Assembly: GCA_017471185.1 (NCBI GenBank)
Contig: JAFUVZ010000062.1
Span: 1 to 42,278, forward strand
DNA from: Bacteroidaceae bacterium
GTDB lineage: Bacteria; Bacteroidota; Bacteroidia; Bacteroidales; Bacteroidaceae
Length of the DNA: 42,278 nt
Reading direction: 5' to 3'
Shown here: positions 34,652 through 42,278 of the stretch, one piece after another
Numbering within the stretch: the stretch's first letter is position 1
Layout: every line of letters starts with the position of its first letter
Translations under genes and position numbers: made by a program
Notes under the pieces: generated by a model
The model's database searches: none
What the model saw: the letters and a program-made list of their open reading frames with translations, nothing else
What the model was told of the DNA's origin: nothing

Positions 34652-37600
34652 ATGATTCTATTTTTCAGAACCCCGCAACAGAGCGTGATTGCAGTCGAGA
34701 CCGACCACACGCCTGACCAGAGAGAAGCCGAAGAGCTGTGCTGGCTTTTTGGCGACGCGAAACCAGAAAGTGAGGAAAACCTGAAGGGACACTTTGTGGG
34801 CCCGAGGCGTGAGATGATCACTCCGTGGAGTACCAACGCTGTGGAGATTACCCAGAACATGGGACTCAAGGGCATTGCCCGCATTGAGGAGTATTTCCCT
34901 GTGGCAGACGAGAATGCTGACCATGACCCGATGTTGCAACGTATGTACAAGGGATTGGACCAACAGGTGTTCACTACCAACAGAAAGCCTGAACCTATCG
35001 TACACATTGATGACCTGGAGGCTTATAACGAACGTGAGGGCCTCGCACTGTCGAAAGATGAGATGGACTATCTGAAACAGGTGGAGAAGGACTGCGGGCG
35101 TCCGTTGACCGACTCTGAGGTGTTCGGCTTCGCACAGATTAACTCTGAGCATTGCCGTCACAAGATTTTCGGTGGCACATTTGTGATAGATGGCAAGGAG
35201 ATGGAGTCAAGTCTGTTCCAGCTTATCAAGGACACCACCAAGGCACATCGAGGCAAGATTATTTCCGCTTATAAGGACAATGTGGCGTTTGCCTCAGGTC
35301 CGGTTATCGAGCAGTTCGCTCCTGCCGATCATTCTAAACCTGACTATTTCCAGATTAAAGATATCAAGAGCGTGATTTCTCTCAAGGCTGAGACACATAA
35401 TTTCCCAACTACAGTAGAACCGTTCAACGGCGCTTCAACGGGTACTGGTGGCGAAATTCGTGACCGTATGGGTGGTGGTAAGGGCTCTTGGCCAATAGCT
35501 GGTACTGCCGTCTATATTACTTCCTATCCACGTACTGAAGAAGACCGTGCCTGGGAACAGGTGTTGCCTGTTCGCAAATGGCTCTATCAGACGCCTGAAC
35601 AGATTCTGATCAAGGCTTCCAACGGGGCGAGCGACTTCGGAAATAAGTTCGGTCAACCGTTGATCTGTGGCTCTCTGCTGACATTCGAGCATAAGGAGGG
35701 CAACGAGGTGTATGGCTACGACAAGGTAATCATGTTGGCAGGTGGTGTGGGTTACGGAACGGAGCGTGATTGCTTAAAGGGTAAGCCAGAGCCTGGTAAC
35801 AAGATTGTGTTGCTGGGTGGCGATAACTACCGCATCGGTCTGGGTGGCGGTTCTGTTTCTTCTGTAGATACGGGCCGATACAGCAATGGTGTGGAGCTGA
35901 ACGCTGTACAACGTGCTAATGCCGAGATGCAGAAGCGCACATATAATGTGGTACGTGCCCTTTGCGAGGAAGACAATAATCCCGTAGTGTCTATCCACGA
36001 CCATGGTGCAGCTGGTCATGTGAATTGTCTCAGTGAGCTGGTGGAGGATTGTGGTGGTCTGATTGACATGAGCCAGCTGCCTATCGGTGACAAGACTTTG
36101 TCTTCTAAAGAAATCATCGCTAACGAGAGTCAGGAGCGCATGGGCCTGTTGATTCAGGAGGATGCACTGGAGCATGTACGTAAGATTGCAGAACGTGAGC
36201 GTGCGCCGATGTATGTAGTGGGAGAGACCACTGGTGACCATCGCTTCGCTTTCCAACAAGCTGACGGTGTCCGTCCGTTCGACTTGGCTGTAAGTCAGAT
36301 GTTCGGCTCTTCTCCAAAGACTTATATGGTGGATGAGACGGTGGAGCGTCATTATGAGGATCCTCAGTATGACGTGGCGAAACTCGATGAATATATAGAT
36401 AATGTGTTGCAGTTGGAAGCTGTGGCATGTAAGGACTGGCTGACCAACAAGGTGGACCGTTCTGTGACTGGACGTATTGCACGTCAGCAATGCCAGGGTG
36501 AAATACAGTTGCCGTTGAGCGACTGTGGCGTAGTGGCTCTCGACTATCGTGGCAAGAAGGGTATAGCTACCGCTATCGGTCATGCGCCTCAGGTGGCGTT
36601 GGCTGATCCTGCCAAGGGTTCCATCATGGCTGTAAGTGAGGCGTTGACCAATGTGGTTTGGGCACCGTTAGCGGGAGGCATCGATGGCGTGAGCCTGAGT
36701 GCCAACTGGATGTGGCCTTGCCGTTCTCAGAAAGGTGAGGATGCCCGTCTCTATACTGCTGTTAAGGCATTGAGCGACTATTGCCAGCGTCTTGGCATCA
36801 ATGTGCCTACGGGGAAGGATTCTCTGAGCATGACACAACAGTATCCTGACGGTACGAAGGTCATCGCTCCTGGAACTGTAATCGTCAGTGCCGGTGCCGA
36901 GGTGGATGATGTGCGTCAGGTTGTTTCTCCTGTATTAGTAAACGACAAGAGCACAGCCATCTATCATGTTGACTTCAGTTTTGACCAGCTCCGCTTGGGT
37001 GGCTCAGCTTTCGCCCAATCGTTGAACAAGGTGGGTGACGACGTGCCAACCGTAGTTGATCCCGACTATTTCCGTGATGCTTTTGATGTCATCCAGCATC
37101 TGATTCGCAAGGGTGTCATCATGGCTGGTCATGATATCTCTGCCGGTGGCTTGATTACCACTCTGTTGGAAATGTGCTTCGCCAATACTGACGGAGGCAT
37201 GGAAATCAAGCTTGATAATATAAAGGAAGAAGACCTTGTGAAGATTCTATTCGCTGAGAATCCGGGTGTGGTGATTCAGGTAAGCAATGAGGATATAGCT
37301 CGTTTTAAGGCAATCATGGAGGATGCTGGCGTGGGTTACACTAAACTTGGTCATCCATGCAACGAGCGTCATATCCTGGTTACTAAGGATGGCGCTACCT
37401 ATCAGTTCGGCATCGACTATCTGCGTGATGTATGGTATTCTTCTTCTTATCTGCTTGACCGCAAGCAGGTGGCAAACGGACTGGCCAAGGACCGTTTCAA
37501 CAATTATAAGCAACAGCCTCTGGAATATGACTTCGGCAAGGACTTCACTGGTAAGTTCAAACAGTATGGAATTAGCCCGGACCGTCGTAAGCCTTCAGGC

Positions 37601-38359
37601 TTGCATGCAGCTGTGATTCGTGAGAAGGGTACTAATAGCGAGCGAGAGATGGCATACGCACTCTATCTGGCAGGCTTTGATGTAAAGGATGTTACAATGA
37701 CCGATCTTGAAAGCGGTCGTGAGACATTGGATGATATCAATATGATTGTGTTCTGTGGAGGCTTCTCTAATAGCGACGTGCTCGGTTCTGCCAAGGGGTG
37801 GGCTGGTGCTTTCCGCTATAGTGAGAAGGCGAAGGAGACACTGAACCGCTTCTATGCTCGTCATGACACATTGTCGCTGGGCGTTTGTAACGGGTGCCAG
37901 CTGATGATGGAATTGAACCTGCTCTCTCCTGACCGTCAGGATATCGGCAAGATGGTTCATAATGACAGTCATAAGTTTGAGTCTTGCTATGTAGGCCTGA
38001 CCATTCCAAAGAACGAAAGTGTGATGTTCGGTTCCTTGAGTGGACGGAAGGTCGGCATCTGGGTGGCTCATGCAGAGGGCAAGTTCAGCCTGAAGGGTAA
38101 GGAAGAGGATTACAATATCATCGCTAAGTATAGCTATGACCAGTATCCTGGCAATCCTAATGGCAGTGACTTCAGTGTAGCTGGTCTGGCAAGTGCCGAC
38201 GGACGCCATGTGGCTATCATGCCTCACCTGGAGCGTGCTTTCTTCCCATGGCAGTGTGCTGACTATCCTGCTGACCGATGGAATGATGAGGTGACTCCTT
38301 GGATTGAAGCGTTTGTAAATGCCCGTAAATGGGTGCAGAAGCAAGGGAAGATATCCTGA
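34652..38359 (+). CDS. purL: Phosphoribosylformylglycinamidine synthase, single-chain
   Basis: The protein has 1235 aa, the large one-chain form. It converts FGAR to FGAM with glutamine and ATP in purine synthesis. N-terminal PurS-like part, linker, two AIRS-type synthase domains (AETHNFPTTVEPFNGASTGT, GLGGGSVSSVD; later PTGKDSLSMTQQ, MAGHDISAGGL), then the class I glutaminase: FCGGFSNSDVLGSAKGWAG, nucleophile Cys1079 in GVCNGCQ and the final His/Glu in MPHLERAFFPWQ. All catalytic landmarks intact. The gene begins at ATG 34652. Confidence 0.98.
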   Translation: MILFFRTPQQSVIAVETDHTPDQREAEELCWLFGDAKPESEENLKGHFVGPRREMITPWSTNAVEITQNMGLKGIARIEEYFPVADENADHDPMLQRMYKGLDQQVFTTNRKPEPIVHIDDLEAYNEREGLALSKDEMDYLKQVEKDCGRPLTDSEVFGFAQINSEHCRHKIFGGTFVIDGKEMESSLFQLIKDTTKAHRGKIISAYKDNVAFASGPVIEQFAPADHSKPDYFQIKDIKSVISLKAETHNFPTTVEPFNGASTGTGGEIRDRMGGGKGSWPIAGTAVYITSYPRTEEDRAWEQVLPVRKWLYQTPEQILIKASNGASDFGNKFGQPLICGSLLTFEHKEGNEVYGYDKVIMLAGGVGYGTERDCLKGKPEPGNKIVLLGGDNYRIGLGGGSVSSVDTGRYSNGVELNAVQRANAEMQKRTYNVVRALCEEDNNPVVSIHDHGAAGHVNCLSELVEDCGGLIDMSQLPIGDKTLSSKEIIANESQERMGLLIQEDALEHVRKIAERERAPMYVVGETTGDHRFAFQQADGVRPFDLAVSQMFGSSPKTYMVDETVERHYEDPQYDVAKLDEYIDNVLQLEAVACKDWLTNKVDRSVTGRIARQQCQGEIQLPLSDCGVVALDYRGKKGIATAIGHAPQVALADPAKGSIMAVSEALTNVVWAPLAGGIDGVSLSANWMWPCRSQKGEDARLYTAVKALSDYCQRLGINVPTGKDSLSMTQQYPDGTKVIAPGTVIVSAGAEVDDVRQVVSPVLVNDKSTAIYHVDFSFDQLRLGGSAFAQSLNKVGDDVPTVVDPDYFRDAFDVIQHLIRKGVIMAGHDISAGGLITTLLEMCFANTDGGMEIKLDNIKEEDLVKILFAENPGVVIQVSNEDIARFKAIMEDAGVGYTKLGHPCNERHILVTKDGATYQFGIDYLRDVWYSSSYLLDRKQVANGLAKDRFNNYKQQPLEYDFGKDFTGKFKQYGISPDRRKPSGLHAAVIREKGTNSEREMAYALYLAGFDVKDVTMTDLESGRETLDDINMIVFCGGFSNSDVLGSAKGWAGAFRYSEKAKETLNRFYARHDTLSLGVCNGCQLMMELNLLSPDRQDIGKMVHNDSHKFESCYVGLTIPKNESVMFGSLSGRKVGIWVAHAEGKFSLKGKEEDYNIIAKYSYDQYPGNPNGSDFSVAGLASADGRHVAIMPHLERAFFPWQCADYPADRWNDEVTPWIEAFVNARKWVQKQGKIS

Positions 38360-38380
38360 TAAGGGCGGAGGAGTGTATTT

Positions 38381-38923
38381 ATGAACTTCTACTTAGAAGC
38401 CTTTAAGATATTCTTTAAGATAGGAGCGTTCACCATTGGCGGAGGTTACGCTATGGTTCCGCTCATTGAAGACGAGATAGTTACCAAGCGCAAATGGATT
38501 GAGCAGGACGATTTTCTCGACCTGCTCGCTATTGCGCAATCAGCTCCAGGAATTCTCGCCGTCAATATCGCTATCTTTGTGGGATATAGGCTTCGGGGAG
38601 TTAAAGGCAGTCTGGTTACAAGCCTGGGTAGTATCTTGCCCTCGTTTCTGATGATACTAATCATCGCTATGTTCTTTGCCACTTATAAGGATAATCCTTA
38701 TGTTGAGAAAGTGTTTAAGGGCATCCGCCCAGCTGTGGTGGCTCTGATTGCCGCTCCTGTGTTCCGTATGGGCAAGAAAGCCAAACTCACCTGGAAGACC
38801 ATCTGGATTCCCGTAGTGAGTGCCTTGCTCATCTGGCTTCTGGGCTTCTCACCCATCTGGATTATCATTGCCGCTGGTGTGGGAGGATTTGTTTATGGAA
38901 GACTGATTAACATTGAACATTGA
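38381..38923 (+). CDS. Chromate transporter, short-chain CHR subunit 1
   Basis: The protein has 180 aa. GAFTIGGGYAMVPLIEDEIV, AIAQSAPGILAVNIAIFVGY and LPSFLMILIIAMFFATYKDN are the CHR-family signature repeats, with about six membrane helices. In the short-chain type two half-size proteins together form the transporter. GGAGG lies about 12 nt before ATG. The final codons (NIEH-stop) are already within a heptamer repeat array, so the C-terminus is encoded by repeats. Physiological substrate in anaerobes is uncertain; the name rests on family membership. Confidence 0.88.
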   Translation: MNFYLEAFKIFFKIGAFTIGGGYAMVPLIEDEIVTKRKWIEQDDFLDLLAIAQSAPGILAVNIAIFVGYRLRGVKGSLVTSLGSILPSFLMILIIAMFFATYKDNPYVEKVFKGIRPAVVALIAAPVFRMGKKAKLTWKTIWIPVVSALLIWLLGFSPIWIIIAAGVGGFVYGRLINIEH

Positions 38924-38992
38924 GCATTGAGCATTGAGCATTGAACGTTATTATTCATTATTCATTATCCATTATCCATTATCCATTATCCA
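38911..38992. repeat. Two heptanucleotide tandem arrays between the chromate transporter genes
   Basis: Five units of CATTGA(A/G) at 38911-38945 (the first gene's stop lies in unit 2), then six units TTATTCA x2 and TTATCCA x4 at 38951-38992, which end 5 nt before the next ATG. The array occupies the ribosome-binding region of the second gene. Confidence 0.85.
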
Positions 38993-38997
38993 TTAAA

Positions 38998-39546
38998 ATG
39001 TTGTACTTACAGTTATTCTGGACATTCTTTAAGATAGGCCTGTTCGGCTTTGGTGGAGGTTACGCCATGCTCTCGTTGATACAGGGTGAGGTGGTGACAC
39101 GTTATGGCTGGCTTACGTCACAACAATTCACGGATATTGTAGCCGTGAGCCAGATGACTCCGGGACCGATTGGCATCAACAGTGCTACGTATGTGGGTTA
39201 TTCTACCACAGGAAGTGTTTGGGGTAGTGTAGTGGCTACATTTGCAGTGGTTTTGCCTTCATTCATCCTGATGCTTACCATCAGTAAATTTTTCCTTAAG
39301 TATCAGCATCATCCGTTGGTGGAGTCGGTGTTCAAAGGTTTGCGACCAGCAGTTATCGGTTTGCTTGCGGCAGCTGCTTTGTTGTTGATGAATGAAGAAA
39401 ATTTCGGCAGCTTCAGTATAAACCGTTGCCAGTTCATCATCAGCTGCCTTCTTTTCTTGGTTACCTTCATCGCCACTTCCCGTTTTAAGGCCAACCCCAT
39501 CCTCATGATTGTCATCTGTGGAGTAATAGGACTGGTGGTCTATTAG
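38998..39546 (+). CDS. Chromate transporter, short-chain CHR subunit 2
   Basis: The protein has 182 aa. GLFGFGGGYAMLSLIQGEVV, AVSQMTPGPIGINSATYVGY and GLRPAVIGLLAAAALLLMNE match the CHR fold; the PGPIGINSATYVG form is typical of the partner half. ATG 38998 is chosen; the reading frame continues upstream through the heptamer repeats from a TTG, which would add a repeat-encoded tail without sense. Together with the previous gene it forms a two-part transporter. It is convergent with recA. Confidence 0.88.
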   Translation: MLYLQLFWTFFKIGLFGFGGGYAMLSLIQGEVVTRYGWLTSQQFTDIVAVSQMTPGPIGINSATYVGYSTTGSVWGSVVATFAVVLPSFILMLTISKFFLKYQHHPLVESVFKGLRPAVIGLLAAAALLLMNEENFGSFSINRCQFIISCLLFLVTFIATSRFKANPILMIVICGVIGLVVY

Positions 39547-39576
39547 CGGTACATTGCGAATTGAGTGGTTTTCATT

Positions 39577-40629
39577 CTATTCAGCGTCTATTGGTGCATT
39601 TCCCTGCATCGCAGATGCTATCTTAGCCTCCAGTTCATCAGCCAGTTCTGGGTTGTCGGCAATCATCTGCTTGGTAGCGTCACGGCCTTGGGCCAGTCGT
39701 GTTTCATTATAGCTGAACCAGCTTCCGCTCTTCTTGATAATGCCATATTCAACGCCCAGGTCCACAATCTCACCAGTCTTGCTGATGCCTTCGCCAAACA
39801 TGATGTCAAACTCACATTTACGGAATGGAGGAGCCACTTTGTTCTTAACTATTTTAATTCGGGTACTACGGCCAATTATATCTTCACCATTCTTGATAGG
39901 AGATGAACTACGGATATCGATGCGGACACTTGAGTAGAACTTCAGTGCATTACCACCGGTAGTGGTCTCAGGATTGCCAAACATCACACCAATCTTCTCG
40001 CGAAGCTGGTTGATGAAGATACAGGTGGTGCGAGTCTTGCTGATGGTAGCGGTGAGTTTACGCAAAGCCTGGCTCATCAGTCGGGCTTGCAAACCAACCA
40101 CTGAGTCGCCCATCTCACCCTCAATCTCCTTCTTGGGAGTCAGAGCTGCAACAGAGTCAATCACAATAATATCGATAGCTGATGAACGAATCAGTTGTTC
40201 TGCGATATCCAGGGCCTGTTCACCATTATCTGGTTGGGAAATCAACAGGTTATCTACGTCAACCCCCAGCTTAGCAGCATAGAAACGGTCGAATGCATGT
40301 TCTGCATCGATGAAAGCGGCAATGCCACCCTGTTTCTGGGCTTCTGCTATAGCATGGATAGCCAATGTTGTCTTACCAGATGATTCAGGACCATAAATCT
40401 CAATGATTCTGCCACGAGGATATCCCCCTACACCCAAAGCGGCATTCAATCCTATTGAGCCAGTTGGGATTACTTCAACCTGTTCGATGTGGTCATCACC
40501 TAATTTCATAATTGAGCCTTTGCCAAAGTCTTTTTCAATCTTTGACATGGCTGCCTGCAATGCCTTCAGTTTCTCTGCTGATGGCACAGGCTTGTCAAAA
40601 TCCAGTTCTTCGTTGTTTGTCTTTGCCAT
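39577..40629 (-). CDS. recA: Recombinase A
   Basis: The protein has 350 aa, complete. Walker A GPESSGKT (residues 80-87), Walker [11 protein letters not shown], loop L1 near GEMGDS, loop L2 [19 protein letters not shown] and [15 protein letters not shown] are all canonical. It forms ATP-dependent filaments on ssDNA for recombination and repair. 54 nt after the dehydrogenase gene with no obvious promoter between, so cotranscription is possible. I see no LexA-type box upstream. Confidence 0.98.
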   Translation of the reverse strand: MAKTNNEELDFDKPVPSAEKLKALQAAMSKIEKDFGKGSIMKLGDDHIEQVEVIPTGSIGLNAALGVGGYPRGRIIEIYGPESSGKTTLAIHAIAEAQKQGGIAAFIDAEHAFDRFYAAKLGVDVDNLLISQPDNGEQALDIAEQLIRSSAIDIIVIDSVAALTPKKEIEGEMGDSVVGLQARLMSQALRKLTATISKTRTTCIFINQLREKIGVMFGNPETTTGGNALKFYSSVRIDIRSSSPIKNGEDIIGRSTRIKIVKNKVAPPFRKCEFDIMFGEGISKTGEIVDLGVEYGIIKKSGSWFSYNETRLAQGRDATKQMIADNPELADELEAKIASAMQGNAPIDAE

Positions 40630-40683
40630 ATATAAAAACTTTTGTTAATGAATGTGCCTGAATAAACGGTTAATGTTCTAAGG

Positions 40684-41907
40684 TCAAAGTTCCAAGTCAC
40701 CGTCAAATATCTCATGCCAAGGCAACCCCTGCTTGTTGAGCTGTTCCATGAATGGATCTGGATCAAATTCTTCAACATTCCATACCCCTGGACGTTTCCA
40801 GATACCCTTGAGGAACATCATGGCACCAATCATGGCAGGTACACCAGTGGTGTAGCTTACGCCCTGCATACCCGTTTCCTTGTATGCTTCCTGGTGCTTG
40901 CAGTTGTTATATACATAATAGGTGCGTTCCTTGCCGTCCTTGATGCCACGGATGCGGCAACCAATAGAAGTCTCGCCCTCATAGTTCTCACCCAGGTCCT
41001 GGGGATTAGGTAACACAGCCTTGAGGAACTGCAAAGGCACAATCTTAACCTTTGCGTTGCCCGTACCGTCAGCCAAAGGAGCCTCATATTCAATCTCATC
41101 GATACGGCTCATGCCAATGCCCTGGATCACATCCAGATATTTAAGGTATTGCTCTCCGAAGGTCATCCAGAAACGAGCCAGCTTAATAGTAGGATAGTTC
41201 TTCACCAATGACTCCAGTTCCTCATGGTGCATCAGGTATGACTCACGTGGACCGATGTTAGGGTAGGTGAGTGCCTTGTGGATTTCCAATGGTTCAGTTT
41301 CAATCCATTCGCCATCCTTATAATAAAGCCCTTTCTGGGTAATCTCGCGGATATTGATTTCAGGGTTGAAGTTTGTAGCGAAAGCCTTGTGGTGGTTGCC
41401 TGCGTTACAATCAACGATGTCCAACGTGTGAATCTCATCGAAATGATGCTTGGCAGCGTATGCAGTATAAACACCACTCACACCCGGATCAAATCCACAA
41501 CCCAGGATTGCTGTCAGACCTGCATCCTCGAAACGCTGCTTGTAAGCCCACTGCCAACTGTACTCGAAGTGAGCTTCGTCACGTGGCTCGTAGTTGGCGG
41601 TGTCCAGATAGTTCACACCCGTCTTAAGGCAAGCCTCCATAATCGTGAGGTCTTGGTATGGCAGTGCCAGGTTCATCACGATGTCTGGTTTCACTTCATT
41701 GAACAGTTTCACCAGTTCGTCAACACTGTCAGCATCTACCTGTGCCGTCTTGATGTTCGGATTGCCGATGGCTTTCGCCAATCTGTCACACTTAGCCTTC
41801 GTGCGGCTGGCAATGGTAATGTCAGTGAACACGTCAGGATTCTGAGCAACCTTGAAGGCTGCTACGGTAGCCACGCCACCTGCACCAATGATAAGAACTT
41901 TTCCCAT
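40684..41907 (-). CDS. Carboxynorspermidine dehydrogenase / saccharopine dehydrogenase family
   Basis: The protein has 407 aa. N-terminal Rossmann motif GAGGVA (residues 8-13), TIASRTKAKCDRLA, then NLALPYQDLTIMEACLKTGV, NYLDTANYEPRDE and ILGCGFDPGVSGVYTAYAAK. Length and motifs fit the carboxynorspermidine dehydrogenase branch, which makes carboxy(nor)spermidine from a diamine and aspartate semialdehyde with NADPH, an alternative spermidine route usual in Bacteroidetes. Cytosolic. Placed before recA on the same strand. Confidence 0.88.
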   Translation of the reverse strand: MGKVLIIGAGGVATVAAFKVAQNPDVFTDITIASRTKAKCDRLAKAIGNPNIKTAQVDADSVDELVKLFNEVKPDIVMNLALPYQDLTIMEACLKTGVNYLDTANYEPRDEAHFEYSWQWAYKQRFEDAGLTAILGCGFDPGVSGVYTAYAAKHHFDEIHTLDIVDCNAGNHHKAFATNFNPEINIREITQKGLYYKDGEWIETEPLEIHKALTYPNIGPRESYLMHHEELESLVKNYPTIKLARFWMTFGEQYLKYLDVIQGIGMSRIDEIEYEAPLADGTGNAKVKIVPLQFLKAVLPNPQDLGENYEGETSIGCRIRGIKDGKERTYYVYNNCKHQEAYKETGMQGVSYTTGVPAMIGAMMFLKGIWKRPGVWNVEEFDPDPFMEQLNKQGLPWHEIFDGDLEL

Positions 41908-41951
41908 TTTTTTTGTCTATATATTAATTAAGGTGTTTATTTCTTTTCCAT

Positions 41952-41960
41952 GCAAAGATA
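41952..41960 (-). promoter_or_regulatory. -7 box upstream of the dehydrogenase-recA unit
   Basis: The complement reads TATCTTTGC, 44 nt upstream of the ATG at 41907; no clear -33 TTTG at the standard spacing. Confidence 0.45.
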
Positions 41961-42054
41961 AGATAATAATCTTAATTTGCCATTCTAAATCGCAAACTAT
42001 TTTCATTTGTCGCATAATCTGCCAAACTGACACACACTGTTGTAGGCTCATTGT

Positions 42055-42070
42055 TGGCACAAGCTTTGCA
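42055..42070 (+). promoter_or_regulatory. Sigma54-type promoter of dnaK
   Basis: TGGCAC (42055-42060), 5 nt AAGCT, TTGCA (42066-42070) fits the RpoN -24/-12 consensus TGGCACRNNNNTTGCW at every defined base. A start near 42081 gives a 70-nt leader. No TAnnTTTG box with a -33 partner is evident in the same interval. Confidence 0.65.
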
Positions 42071-42132
42071 TATACATCAGTGTCTGTGTTTCTCCTCAAG
42101 AGAGCAGGCGGATAGGTAACTTTGAATAATAA

Positions 42133-42278
<146 letters not shown>

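Noticed and set aside
35774-36583. 269-codon minus-strand ORF
   Set aside because: Shadow of purL; the plus frame carries continuous catalytic motifs.

Overview
The window looks like chromosomal DNA of a Bacteroidetes bacterium, most probably a Prevotella-like gut anaerobe. Transcription starts look like TTTG-N(19-23)-TAnnTTTG rather than sigma70 boxes. There are many Sec-signal or lipobox secreted proteins, BACON and fimbrillin-like lipoproteins, plant-polysaccharide enzymes, a carboxynorspermidine dehydrogenase next to recA, and ATGA-overlapped operons. The genus is an inference; the phylum call is firm.

Layout. (1) 1-1300: remains of two IS1634-family insertions in the same orientation, plus a truncated gene tail. 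(2) 1300-12490: a structured RNA leader (L1) followed by a tightly packed seven-gene plus-strand operon of exported and envelope proteins (Sel1/TPR, two proteins without a clear family or with an NTF2-like fold, TPR plus C-terminal beta domain, AsmA-like, 8-stranded-barrel type OMP, transglutaminase-like), closed by a hairpin terminator. (3) 12490-13380: gene-free DNA with large palindromes, then a second copy of the same RNA class (L2). (4) 13378-17583: two surface lipoproteins (fimbrillin-like plus LRR; fimbrillin-like plus BACON plus a hydrophobic segment). (5) 17584-18342: a possible small RNA and an Rpn/PD-(D/E)XK transposase remnant. (6) 18498-27263: a divergent pair of operons with GH95, carboxylesterase, HAD, FMN split-barrel and VOC proteins on the minus strand, and GH43 plus a CE1-type esterase on the plus strand. 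This is a plausible hemicellulose side-chain unit without SusC/D in the window. (7) 27318-29198: two related carboxymuconolactone-decarboxylase-like genes, one fused to a cupin. (8) 29199-30256: a broken gene tail and a symmetric 443-bp inverted-repeat element. (9) 30257-42278: core genes: uvrA, a GHL10 glycosidase, purL, a split chromate transporter, recA, carboxynorspermidine dehydrogenase and the start of dnaK behind a sigma54-type promoter motif.

The most interesting signal is the pair of leaders L1 (1759-2015) and L2 (13152-13325). Their sequences barely align, yet they can form the same nested six-helix fold with compensatory changes in each helix, share AAGCGTT and CGTGGGCT at matching positions, and both precede operons for exported proteins. 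The second is a class of exactly concentric inverted-repeat elements built from short tandem units (29721-30163, and 12777-12926).
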